Shown here one piece after another: positions 1 through 7,370 of a stretch of 35,100 nt of DNA. Numbering within the stretch: the stretch's first letter is position 1; each line of letters starts with the position of its first letter. The position numbers and the translations under genes are program-made. The notes beneath the pieces were generated by a model. The model made no database searches. It was given only the letters and a program-made list of their open reading frames with translations, and was not told where the DNA came from. The stretch is from Peptococcaceae bacterium (lineage in GTDB: Bacteria; Bacillota; Peptococcia; DRI-13): NCBI GenBank assembly GCA_020054815.1, contig JAIHAN010000011.1, positions 1 through 35,100 of the forward strand, read 5' to 3'.

Positions 1-2583
1 ACCGCGCCGACCATGGCTGACATCAAAAAGGACCTGTTAGAGTTCCTGGGGCAGAAAGTAATTGTGGCCCATAATGCAGCCTTTGATCTTGGCTTTTTGG
101 AAAAAGCCTTAGGATTTCCTCTTCCGAATTTATACATCGATACCGTGGAATTAGCCAAACTGCTTTTACCCCATACACCATCGTACAGCTTAAGAAATCT
201 GGTAAGAACTTATCAGTTGAATCAGGAACCTGCTCACCGGGCCCTGCCGGATACCAGGGCTCTGGAAAAATTATTTTACGCCTTAACAGATACCCTAAAA
301 AAACTTCCGATTTATGCACTCCAGGAGATATGTTCTTTCCTGCAGGATAACCCCCAGGGCTTGTCCTGGTATTTGCAGGAAATCCTCAAAGACCAGGTGA
401 GGCATTATGATTTTACACAACAGCTGGAAACAGCCTGTGTAGAAGAAAATGAAAAGAGTAGTACGGCAAAAAATAAACGTGCCTTCCAGTGGAGTGTGAA
501 GGCCCTGGAAGAAATGTTTCTACCGGGAGGATATATTGCCGGGCAGCTACTCAATTATCAAACTCGAACACCACAAATCCAAATGTTAAAGGCCGTAGCC
601 AAAGTATTAGAACAAGAGCGCCACCTACTGGTTGAAGCCGGGACGGGAGTTGGTAAATCCCTGGCCTATCTCGTACCTGCTTTAGCCTGGGCTGTTTCCC
701 AGGGAGAAAAGATCGTAGTGGCCACCCACACCATCGCCTTACAGGAACAACTGGCCCGTGGTGAAATAAAATTTTTAGAAAAAGTCCTGCCTTTTCATTT
801 TAGTGCCGCAGTTCTAAAAGGGAGAAACAACTACCTGTGCCTTCATAAATGGCGAGAATTCAAGGAAGCTGTACAGGGTTTAAGCTGGCCGGAAAAACTT
901 CTGATGTCCAGGATTAGTCTTTGGCTTAGGGAAAACGGTACAGGCGACAGGGATTCTATAAACTTAAGAGGCTGGGAAAAGGAGTTTTTTCAGCAAGTTT
1001 CTTCAGTCAAAGATACTTGTTTGGGAAGTAACTGTCCCTTTATCGGGGATTGTTTTTACCAGCGGGCTAAGCAAAAGGCCATGGAAGCAGATTTGATAAT
1101 TGTGAACCATTCCCTGCTCTTATCTGATTTAAAATTAGGTGAGGCCCTCTTACCCAAATATCAGTATTTAGTGGTGGATGAGGCCCACCATTTAGAAGAG
1201 GAAGCTACAAAACAATTCACTGAAACTTTTTCTCTTTATGCATTACAGAAAAGAATAGGCGCCCTGTTGAAAAAGGACAATTACCGCAAATTTGGTTTGT
1301 TTTCATTTATCCAGTCCCTGTTAACCAAGGAAATGCAGGACTTAGGTCACATCCAGAACCGCCTGGCAGATGCTCAACACCTGGCTGAAAATATAAATAG
1401 GCAAATCCATGATATTCTTTGTGTGCTGGAGGAGAATCCTTCCCTTGAACTAAGCCGTGTGCAGGAAGGGGTTAAACACGCTGCCTGGTGGGAAACGCTG
1501 AGTATTCTTTTTGCTAACCTGCGCTCAAACATTGTGGGGCTCTTAAAGGACCTGCAAAGTCTTTATGATTACATTGCTGCAGAATTAGATTACGCCACCT
1601 GGGAAATTCCTTTACGCCAGTTGAAGACACATATCAACGAAAGTGTCGTGGAGGCTCAGGTAATCGAAAATTTCTTTGCTGCCGGAGGAGAAGAAAAAGT
1701 TTACTGGTTTGAAAGGGATTATGCCCTTAAAGATCTCCGTCTCCACATTACCCCTATCAAAGTTGCCCAGCAACTTTATGATCATTTGTTCATTTCCAAG
1801 ACCAGCACAGTCCTTACTTCTGCCACCTTAACCGTTGATGGAAGTTTTGCCTTCCTCATTGAACAGTTGGGTTTACCCGAGGAATTGGTGGATACCCTGC
1901 AGATACCTTCGCCCTTTTATTATGATGAGCAGTCCCTGCTCCTGGTGGACAGCAGCTTACCCGATCCGGGCAAAACCAGTGAAGAACTGTATTCTTTAGC
2001 CATTCAGGAAGCTTTGTTAAAAATTTTACTGGTTACGGGCGGCAGAACCCTTGTTTTGTTTACTTCCTATAAGCAGCTCCGCCTAATGTTCGATGTCCTT
2101 CATGACCCTCTGCAACAGGCAGGATTAGAATTATTCGCCGACGGCATCAATGGCAGCAGGTCATTGCTCGTTGAGGAGCTTAAAGTAAACCCCCAGGCGG
2201 TGGTTTTTGGAGCCAATGCTTTTTGGGAAGGAATTGACCTGCCCGGCGCCGCTTTAACGTCCGTAATTATGGTCAAATTGCCCTTTGCCCCGCCCAATCT
2301 TCCCCTGGTAGAAGCCAGGGTTGAGGCTTTGACCCACGAAGGCAAAGATGGTTTCTATGGTTACAGTTTGCCCCAGGCCGTATTAAGATTTAGACAGGGT
2401 TACGGCAGGCTTATCAGAACTGTGGAGGACTGGGGTGTGATTGTTGTTCTGGATAACAGGATCGTCAAGAAACGTTACGGAAAAAAATTTATTAACTCCC
2501 TGCCGCAACAGAAATACTATGCAGGAGATACCGGCTTTGTCGTTGAACAGGTTCGTAAATGGTTCAAGACCTCCGGGGGATAA
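1..2583 (+). CDS. dinG: DinG-family 3'-5' exonuclease / ATP-dependent helicase, 5' end cut by window
   Basis: Superfamily 2 helicase of the DinG/XPD type fused to an N-terminal DnaQ-like (DEDDh) exonuclease, expected to act in DNA repair. The reading frame is open to base 1, and the first exonuclease motif (DxE) is missing, so the true start lies upstream. Counting from the in-frame ATG at 13, exonuclease motifs are visible as HNAAFDLGFL (about residues 20-29) and HRALPDTRAL (about 76). The helicase part has a Walker A (EAGTGVGKS, about 206-214), a DEAH box at 389-392 and a motif VI-like RFRQGYGRLIRT near the C terminus. Four cysteines (276, 336, 341, 347) sit between Walker A and DEAH, where XPD-type helicases bind a 4Fe-4S cluster. 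The 856 visible residues fit the family minus its first few dozen. The gene ends 77 bases before the TTG start preferred for psd. Confidence 0.93.
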   Translation, partial: TAPTMADIKKDLLEFLGQKVIVAHNAAFDLGFLEKALGFPLPNLYIDTVELAKLLLPHTPSYSLRNLVRTYQLNQEPAHRALPDTRALEKLFYALTDTLKKLPIYALQEICSFLQDNPQGLSWYLQEILKDQVRHYDFTQQLETACVEENEKSSTAKNKRAFQWSVKALEEMFLPGGYIAGQLLNYQTRTPQIQMLKAVAKVLEQERHLLVEAGTGVGKSLAYLVPALAWAVSQGEKIVVATHTIALQEQLARGEIKFLEKVLPFHFSAAVLKGRNNYLCLHKWREFKEAVQGLSWPEKLLMSRISLWLRENGTGDRDSINLRGWEKEFFQQVSSVKDTCLGSNCPFIGDCFYQRAKQKAMEADLIIVNHSLLLSDLKLGEALLPKYQYLVVDEAHHLEEEATKQFTETFSLYALQKRIGALLKKDNYRKFGLFSFIQSLLTKEMQDLGHIQNRLADAQHLAENINRQIHDILCVLEENPSLELSRVQEGVKHAAWWETLSILFANLRSNIVGLLKDLQSLYDYIAAELDYATWEIPLRQLKTHINESVVEAQVIENFFAAGGEEKVYWFERDYALKDLRLHITPIKVAQQLYDHLFISKTSTVLTSATLTVDGSFAFLIEQLGLPEELVDTLQIPSPFYYDEQSLLLVDSSLPDPGKTSEELYSLAIQEALLKILLVTGGRTLVLFTSYKQLRLMFDVLHDPLQQAGLELFADGINGSRSLLVEELKVNPQAVVFGANAFWEGIDLPGAALTSVIMVKLPFAPPNLPLVEARVEALTHEGKDGFYGYSLPQAVLRFRQGYGRLIRTVEDWGVIVVLDNRIVKKRYGKKFINSLPQQKYYAGDTGFVVEQVRKWFKTSGG

Positions 2584-2660
2584 ATTTCAACTTTTACTTT
2601 AACGGTTCTGTAAAAGATGGTAAAATGAAGGCAAATTATAGAGAAGAAAGGAACAGAGCA

Positions 2661-3317
2661 TTGGATAAAAGAAAATGGATCATCGTACCGGACGCTATGC
2701 CTATGCTTGCTCTTGGCATCGCGTTAACTTTAATCATATATTTCTGGCTGGGGTTTCCGTGGGCATTTATACCTTTTCTTTTCGTGATATTTACGTTGTA
2801 CTTTTTCCGTAATCCTGAACGGTGTGTGGAGTGTAAGACCGAAGATGTCGTATCCCCTGCCGACGGTGTGATTTTGGCGGTGGAGGAAGTTAGGGAAGAT
2901 AGATTCTTAAATGGTCCGGCGGTGAAAGTAAGTATTTTTTTAAATATCTTTAACGTGCATGTCAATAGAAGTCCTATTGCCGGCAAAGTGGCCTATGTTT
3001 TTTACCAGGCCGGAAAATTTCTTCCCGCTTTTAAAGGCCACGCCTCTCATTTGAACGAAAGAAATTATGTTGGCATTGTTAGTGAGAATAATCCCCGCAA
3101 TAGAGTTTTGGTTGTGCAAATTACAGGTTTTATTGCCCGCAGAATTGTTTGCTGGGTAAAAGAGGGGGAGGTATTACAACAAGGTGAAAGGTTTGGTCTT
3201 ATAAAATTTGGCTCCTGTACCGAAGTATATTTACCAAAAGGGAGTCATATATTTGTGCAAAAGGGACAAAAGGTTAGAGGAGGAGAGACTATTATCGGGA
3301 GGTTCTATAATGAGTAA
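2661..3317 (+). CDS. psd: Phosphatidylserine decarboxylase proenzyme (short form)
   Basis: Converts phosphatidylserine to phosphatidylethanolamine, the step after PssA, whose gene follows. The protein begins with a hydrophobic segment (about residues 9-40 from the TTG start) and carries FNVHVNRSP and a GHASHLNERN stretch with conserved histidines. FGSC near the C terminus supplies the Gly-Ser self-cleavage site (Ser about 185) that generates the pyruvoyl group. The length of 218 residues suits the short, archaeal-like family (TIGR00164 type). The start is a choice: TTG 2661 has a GAAGAAAGGA site 8 bases upstream and gives the usual N terminus. The in-frame ATGs at 2625 and 2559 have poorer sites, and 2559 would overlap dinG. 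The stop overlaps the pssA start by 8 bases, so the two are translationally coupled. The family is clear; the start is less so. Confidence 0.9.
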   Translation: MDKRKWIIVPDAMPMLALGIALTLIIYFWLGFPWAFIPFLFVIFTLYFFRNPERCVECKTEDVVSPADGVILAVEEVREDRFLNGPAVKVSIFLNIFNVHVNRSPIAGKVAYVFYQAGKFLPAFKGHASHLNERNYVGIVSENNPRNRVLVVQITGFIARRIVCWVKEGEVLQQGERFGLIKFGSCTEVYLPKGSHIFVQKGQKVRGGETIIGRFYNE

Positions 3318-3813
3318 AAGGTTAATACCTAACATAGTTACCCTGGCCAATCTGTTTTTTGGGATAACATCCCTATGGTTAACTATGGAGAGTCAGTATA
3401 AAGAAGCGGCAGTGTCCATTTTATTTGCTATGGTTCTGGATGGGATGGATGGCCGCTTAGCCCGGCGTCTTCACGTCACTTCTGACTTTGGCAAAGAGTT
3501 AGATTCCTTGTCAGACTTAGTTTCTTTTGGGGTGGCACCTGCCCTGTTAACATATGGCAGTATTCTAAACAACCTGGGTTACTGGGGGTTATTAATTGCC
3601 ATTATCTTTGCTCTCTGTGGTGCCATAAGACTTGCCAGGTTTAATGTTTTAAACATTAAGACACATTTTGTGGGTGTGCCTATTACGATTTGCGGGCCGC
3701 TTATGGCAATTTTTGTGCTCCTCTCTAATAGATTGCCCCTCGAGTTTTATGTCATCATGTCCATCGTGTTGTCTTATCTTATGGTTAGCAATATTAAAGT
3801 ACCGAAGTATTAG
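3310..3813 (+). CDS. pssA: CDP-diacylglycerol--serine O-phosphatidyltransferase
   Basis: Integral membrane enzyme that joins serine to CDP-diacylglycerol to make phosphatidylserine, the substrate of Psd encoded just upstream. The CDP-alcohol phosphotransferase signature DGxxAR-x8-Gxxx-D-xxx-D is intact, with metal-binding aspartates at about residues 44, 47, 65 and 69, inside the first third of a 167-residue protein with several hydrophobic segments. The ATG at 3310 overlaps the psd stop by 8 bases and has GGGAGG about 7 bases upstream. An in-frame ATG further upstream (3208) lies deep inside psd and adds a non-homologous tail, so it was not used. A strong hairpin terminator starts at the stop codon, ending the psd-pssA operon. 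Confidence 0.95.
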   Translation: MSKRLIPNIVTLANLFFGITSLWLTMESQYKEAAVSILFAMVLDGMDGRLARRLHVTSDFGKELDSLSDLVSFGVAPALLTYGSILNNLGYWGLLIAIIFALCGAIRLARFNVLNIKTHFVGVPITICGPLMAIFVLLSNRLPLEFYVIMSIVLSYLMVSNIKVPKY

Positions 3814-3840
3814 AGGTGGTGGTTTGCCACCTCTTTTTAT
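3812..3840 (+). terminator. Rho-independent terminator of psd-pssA
   Basis: An 8-bp perfect stem AGAGGTGG/CCACCTCT (3812-3819 with 3827-3834) and a 7-base loop are followed by a T-rich run. The left arm begins within the pssA stop codon. Confidence 0.9.
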
Positions 3841-3853
3841 TTGGCATTAGTCG

Positions 3854-3900
3854 CCCTTGTCACACATATATATTATTGGGGACATCATTGGGGACAAGGG
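3854..3900. repeat. Inverted repeat with GGGGACA motifs
   Basis: CCCTTGTC (3854-3861) is repeated inverted as GACAAGGG (3893-3900) around a 31-base spacer containing TTATTATTGGGGACAT. A related TTATTATTGGGGATAT string occurs at 4600-4613. The element sits directly before the ribosome site of the next gene. It resembles degenerate short dispersed repeats of Clostridia, but no second full copy is present to prove that. Confidence 0.4.
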
Positions 3901-3908
3901 GTGATATT

Positions 3909-4454
3909 ATGCTCTTTTTTTGCTTGCTGTCATTGTTAATGGGTATATTTTTTAATGAGGAAGTACTCCTTTACCGGTTAAGCAAGAATCTTTCCTATCC
4001 CCACGAGGGGTGGCTCTTAGTCAAGCATGATAAAGGGGTATTTTTCTTTGTCTTCGTCATTTTTGCCGCCATTTTTAAATCCTGGTTATGGTGTTCTGTC
4101 TTGATCACATCCTGTGGGGCCTGGTGGCTAATTCCCGCTGGGATATTTATTATGGCTAATTTTCTGGTGGTTTCCCTGGTAAAAGGGCTTTATTATTCTG
4201 CCTGGCTCTCTTTTCTTGGGATGACTATAGCCCACAATGCCCTGTGTTTTCAAGGGTCTTTCACCATGGCTATTGTCTTTTTTTTATTTACGCGCAATTT
4301 TACCTGGAGCGTGCATATCTGGCGTGTTAGTTTGGGGCTGGTGACTTTAGCTCTTGTGCCCTGGCCTCAAGGCCTTTATTGGAGTACTCTTCTCGTTCTT
4401 TGCTACTTATTTTCCAAAAAACGGTCACCTTTTATCTTAAACTTAATAAGATAA
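3909..4454 (+). CDS. Hypothetical multi-pass membrane protein
   Basis: I do not recognise this 181-residue protein. It is very hydrophobic, with about five or six likely membrane segments (roughly residues 1-15, 40-60, 63-85, 90-110, 115-135 and 145-172), few charges and a basic C-terminal tail (SKKRSPF). The ATG at 3909 is preceded by AAGGGGTGA at good spacing. A longer frame from 3816 would start inside the pssA terminator and is unlikely. The gene lies between psd-pssA and a 25-residue SpoVM-like gene that begins 34 bases downstream, so the two may be co-transcribed. The ribosome site, the hydropathy pattern and the following terminator suggest a real gene, but no function can be assigned. 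Confidence 0.7.
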   Translation: MLFFCLLSLLMGIFFNEEVLLYRLSKNLSYPHEGWLLVKHDKGVFFFVFVIFAAIFKSWLWCSVLITSCGAWWLIPAGIFIMANFLVVSLVKGLYYSAWLSFLGMTIAHNALCFQGSFTMAIVFFLFTRNFTWSVHIWRVSLGLVTLALVPWPQGLYWSTLLVLCYLFSKKRSPFILNLIR

Positions 4455-4488
4455 ATAGAGAATCTGGTGTGATGGAGGGTGACAGTTC

Positions 4489-4566
4489 ATGAAAGACATT
4501 AAAGCTTTATATTTTATTCCGCTGCCTAACTTTTTAAAAAACATCTTAAAAAAGGTCATTAAATAA
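4489..4566 (+). CDS. 25-residue amphipathic peptide, candidate SpoVM
   Basis: Small frame with ATG at 4489, a GGAGGGTGA ribosome site 7 bases upstream and a TAA right at the start of a strong terminator hairpin. The peptide is basic and amphipathic. Residues 8-24 (YFIPLPNFLKNILKKVI) line up with residues 4-20 of Bacillus subtilis SpoVM as I remember it (YTIKLPKFLGGIVRAML): Tyr, Ile, Leu, Pro, Phe, Leu and Ile coincide, including the proline known to matter for SpoVM membrane-curvature recognition. SpoVM is a 26-residue peptide that anchors the SpoIVA coat base to the forespore membrane. Differences are four extra N-terminal residues, KN in place of GG and no C-terminal GSFRKD tail. It is too short for a database score to be decisive. 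It might instead be an unrelated membrane-active peptide. Confidence 0.55.
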   Translation: MKDIKALYFIPLPNFLKNILKKVIK

Positions 4567-4605
4567 ACAGGGGTGACTGGAGATCACCCCTGTTTATTTA
4601 TTATT
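4565..4605 (+). terminator. Terminator after the SpoVM-like gene
   Basis: A 12-bp perfect stem AAACAGGGGTGA/TCACCCCTGTTT (4565-4576 with 4584-4595) and a 7-base loop are followed by ATTTATTATT. The stem overlaps the stop codon of the small gene. Confidence 0.88.
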
Positions 4606-4735
4606 GGGGATATTCCTGTCCCTAAAGAATAACCCAAGCTCCGGCAGGTGTGTCCCCTTTCCTTAGTAGTATTCACCAAAAGATTGTTTCCCGCATATAA
4701 AAAGCTACTACAAGCATTTTAAGGAGGTAGCGGAT

Positions 4736-4831
4736 ATGTTAAAGGACCACAGTCTATTAACTATGAGGGTTGCCCTTATTTTAATTGGTGCGGGTGTGTT
4801 TTTAGGTCTTTTAACCTTCATCCTGCCTTAG
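4736..4831 (+). CDS. 31-residue single-span membrane peptide
   Basis: Frame from ATG 4736 to TAG 4831 with an excellent AAGGAGGT ribosome site 8-9 bases upstream. The product has a short charged N terminus (MLKDHSLLTMR) and one hydrophobic segment (VALILIGAGVFLGLLTFIL, residues 12-30), so it should be a small membrane peptide. I do not recognise the family. It ends one base from the stop of the convergent TIGR04086-like gene. No clear promoter is visible in the 100 bases upstream. The strong ribosome site is the main support. Confidence 0.55.
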   Translation: MLKDHSLLTMRVALILIGAGVFLGLLTFILP

Positions 4832-4832
4832 T

Positions 4833-5258
4833 CTAGCGGGAAGCAAGGCCGATACCGATGATTCCCCCTAAGGCACCGGCTGCAAAAGAAAAGGCAAACT
4901 TCTTCCCTAAGACATAAAGAGAAAAACCAGCCGGGTTCCAGACAAGTCCAATGATTATGAGCAGTACGAAATAGGTAAAGCTTATGGCCAGGCCATGGAT
5001 TAGACCCTTAGAACCTGCTGCCCGGGCACCAATAGTGGCCCCCAGGAACATGCTGACAAAGAAGATAAAAGTGGAAAAACTGGTTAACAGGTTTTCAGAC
5101 AGCGATGTAAATTGAAGAATTAGGCTGATGATTAAACCTAATACAATTGTTATGATAAGAGACCAGATGATACCTTTGATAACTGAACGGAACTGTAAAC
5201 CCTCGCCAGTATGATAATTTTCTCTCAACTGCCTCACCCCCAGCGATCTTTTTAACAT
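4833..5258 (-). CDS. TIGR04086-like putative membrane protein
   Basis: Small integral membrane protein with four hydrophobic segments (roughly residues 28-50, 60-80, 86-108 and 118-138) and Gly/Ala-rich helices (FLGATIGARAAGSKG, GALGGIIGIGLAS). Size and pattern match the Firmicutes family TIGR04086 (Bacillus YrzE-like), whose function is unknown. The ATG at 5258 has AAGGA almost touching it, a poor spacing. The TTG at 5228 is preceded by GGGGGTGAGG at 5-6 bases and may be the true start, giving 131 residues that begin just before the first membrane segment. The gene stands alone on the minus strand and converges on the 31-residue peptide gene. Confidence 0.75.
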   Translation of the reverse strand: MLKRSLGVRQLRENYHTGEGLQFRSVIKGIIWSLIITIVLGLIISLILQFTSLSENLLTSFSTFIFFVSMFLGATIGARAAGSKGLIHGLAISFTYFVLLIIIGLVWNPAGFSLYVLGKKFAFSFAAGALGGIIGIGLASR

Positions 5259-5338
5259 ATCCTTATGCTGGATACCTGTAAATATGAATTAATTAACAAT
5301 GAGGTGAAAAATAAAACAATTATGGAAGGAAATGTAAA

Positions 5339-6520
5339 ATGAGCGTAGAAAACAATAATGAGAATTTATTTTTGTGGAGGGTTAGGGCAGTGTTGAGTTT
5401 AAAGGAAAAACTTGCTGTATTCCGTTTAAGGAATATGTCCTTTTTTTACCGACTGTTAGGTAGGTACGATGTGTCCATAGATTATTTGCGTAAAGTAACG
5501 CAAACCGAACATGCTTCGGACAGCGACTGGTGGCATTTGGGTCTTTTATTATCCCAGTCAGAGAAATGGGAGGAAGCAGTTCTGTCCTTTGAGAAGGCTG
5601 TTCAAATCAGCCGACGTAAGGCCCAATATGTTTTCTGGCTAGGGACTGCCCAGGAGAACTTAGGAAACACGGCACAGGCCGAGGTCCTCTATGATGAGGC
5701 AGTCCTTGGCAATTATGGTACTGCCCTGGCCGCTAAAGGACATATCTTAATGAAAAAAGAACTCTATGACGAAGCCCTGGAGTTGTTCCGGGAATATTTG
5801 AAAACCAGACACAAAGATACTGAAGTGTTAAATGCAGCGGGTTTATGTTGTTTTTATCTGGGAGATACAGACAAAGCAGGACGTTATCTGGGACAAGCCC
5901 TGGCCTTAAAGCCGCGTGACCAGGCCATTTCACATAATTTAGCCCTGACTTATATCAGGCAGCAGAAGTATCCAGAGGCTTTACAAATATATGAAAATAT
6001 GGACCAGCATCATGACAAAGAGATTTGTAAAAGCATGGCTTTTTGCTACGGATGTGTAGAAAAATGGGAAGAAAGCCTGCAGTATTACCGGAAAGCCCTG
6101 GAAGTTGATCCTGACGACCCGGAAACAAAACTTAACATGGCCAGTATTTATGCCAAAAATGGGGAATTTACCAGAGCATTGGAAATACTTAAGGATTTGC
6201 TGCTGTCTAATCCCCAGGATACGGATATTTTAAATAACCTGGCCTGGACCTACGAAAACCTCCAGCTCCTGGAGGAAGCCGAGCACAATTATTTGCGAAG
6301 TCTTGCTTTATCACCCGGCAATCCTTATGTTATCTACAATTTAGCTTGCTGCCTCAAAAAACAGGAAAAGTACTTGGAAGCCATTGATACCCTGGAACAG
6401 CTGGGCAAGATGAAGGACTGGCAAAAAATTGCCTGGACAACTATAGCGCAAATTTATGAAGGCCTAGAGGCCAAATCCCTGGCCGTGGATTATTATAATA
6501 AAGCGTTAGGTTTAGAATAA
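5339..6520 (+). CDS. Tetratricopeptide repeat protein
   Basis: A 393-residue protein made almost entirely of TPR helices. About ten 34-residue repeats run from residue 60 to the end, with typical W/L-G-Y-A-F-A-P positions, for example EKWEESLQYYRKALEVDPD and EEAEHNYLRSLALSPG. The first 55 residues are charged and carry no signal peptide or membrane span, so the protein is probably cytosolic. TPR arrays bind partner proteins, and no catalytic domain is attached. The ATG at 5339 is preceded by GGAAGGA at suitable spacing. It lies upstream of folE with a 51-base gap and no terminator between them, so they may share a transcript. The partner cannot be told from sequence. Confidence 0.85.
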   Translation: MSVENNNENLFLWRVRAVLSLKEKLAVFRLRNMSFFYRLLGRYDVSIDYLRKVTQTEHASDSDWWHLGLLLSQSEKWEEAVLSFEKAVQISRRKAQYVFWLGTAQENLGNTAQAEVLYDEAVLGNYGTALAAKGHILMKKELYDEALELFREYLKTRHKDTEVLNAAGLCCFYLGDTDKAGRYLGQALALKPRDQAISHNLALTYIRQQKYPEALQIYENMDQHHDKEICKSMAFCYGCVEKWEESLQYYRKALEVDPDDPETKLNMASIYAKNGEFTRALEILKDLLLSNPQDTDILNNLAWTYENLQLLEEAEHNYLRSLALSPGNPYVIYNLACCLKKQEKYLEAIDTLEQLGKMKDWQKIAWTTIAQIYEGLEAKSLAVDYYNKALGLE

Positions 6521-6571
6521 TCTTTGATTGTGATAGAATAAGATGGAAGATCTTTAGAAAGAGGTTAGTAA

Positions 6572-7132
6572 ATGGACAACGCAAAAATCCAAAAAGCGGT
6601 CAGGATGATTCTCGAGGCTATCGGCGAGGATCCGGAAAGGGAAGGTTTGCGGGAAACCCCTTTACGGGTAGCGAAGATGTGTGAGGAGATATTCTCGGGA
6701 ATGAAAGAAGACCCCGGTATGCATTTGGAAGTGTGTTTTACGGAAGAACATGAAGAAATGGTCCTGGTCAAAGATATCCCCCTTTACTCTTTTTGTGAAC
6801 ATCATCTCTTACCATTCTTCGGTAAAGCCCATGTAGCCTATATACCGCGCAAGGGTAAAATAACGGGCCTGTCGAAGCTGGCCCGTGTCGTAGAGGGATA
6901 TGCCCGGAGGCCCCAGCTTCAGGAACGCTTAACCACTCAAATAGCTGATTCCATCATGAAGGTTCTAAACCCCCTGGGCGTTATCGTGGTTATTGAAGCG
7001 GAACACATGTGTATGACTGTGCGTGGGGTTAAGAAGCCTGGCAGTAAAACCATCACTTCGGCGGTAAGAGGATTATTCCGCAGCAATAATGCCACCAGGG
7101 CCGAGGCTCTCTCACTTATCAGGGGGAAATAA
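6572..7132 (+). CDS. folE: GTP cyclohydrolase I
   Basis: Converts GTP to 7,8-dihydroneopterin triphosphate, the first step to folate and, through QueD, to queuosine-type deazapurines. The 186-residue length is standard for type I enzymes. The zinc ligands are all visible: Cys75 and His78 in [19 protein letters not shown] and Cys147 in [10 protein letters not shown]. The signatures [23 protein letters not shown] and [14 protein letters not shown] are also intact. The ATG at 6572 has AGAAAGAGG upstream. No other pterin or folate gene is adjacent; a small YpmA-like gene follows after 25 bases and then surE, suggesting a loose housekeeping operon. Confidence 0.97.
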   Translation: MDNAKIQKAVRMILEAIGEDPEREGLRETPLRVAKMCEEIFSGMKEDPGMHLEVCFTEEHEEMVLVKDIPLYSFCEHHLLPFFGKAHVAYIPRKGKITGLSKLARVVEGYARRPQLQERLTTQIADSIMKVLNPLGVIVVIEAEHMCMTVRGVKKPGSKTITSAVRGLFRSNNATRAEALSLIRGK

Positions 7133-7157
7133 ATTTGAAAACTTCAAGGAGGATTTT

Positions 7158-7334
7158 ATGGAAATAACTGAAGAAAAGTTAGAACTTGTGGCCACCAAAA
7201 GTTTTGCAGAATACGAAGAAATGTATAAAGTCATTGATTTTCTCAATAAAAATCTGAAAGAAAAAAGAGTTATGCTTGGGCTTAAAAAGGATAAAGAAAA
7301 GAAAAGGCTATACATTAATATTTACGAGTTCTAA
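7158..7334 (+). CDS. Small YpmA/DUF4264-like protein
   Basis: A 58-residue protein with no membrane segment. The core EMYKVIDFLNKNLKEKRVMLGLKKDKEKK followed by a short beta-like tail resembles Bacillus YpmA and the DUF4264 family, whose function is unknown; the match is from memory. ATG 7158 has a very strong AAGGAGG site 7 bases upstream. An in-frame ATG at 7089 lies inside folE and was not used. It sits between folE and surE in the same direction, with 25 and 36 bases to its neighbours. Confidence 0.75.
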   Translation: MEITEEKLELVATKSFAEYEEMYKVIDFLNKNLKEKRVMLGLKKDKEKKRLYINIYEF

Positions 7335-7370
7335 CCTACATGGCCTCATCCAGCAAAACAGGAGGAAGAT

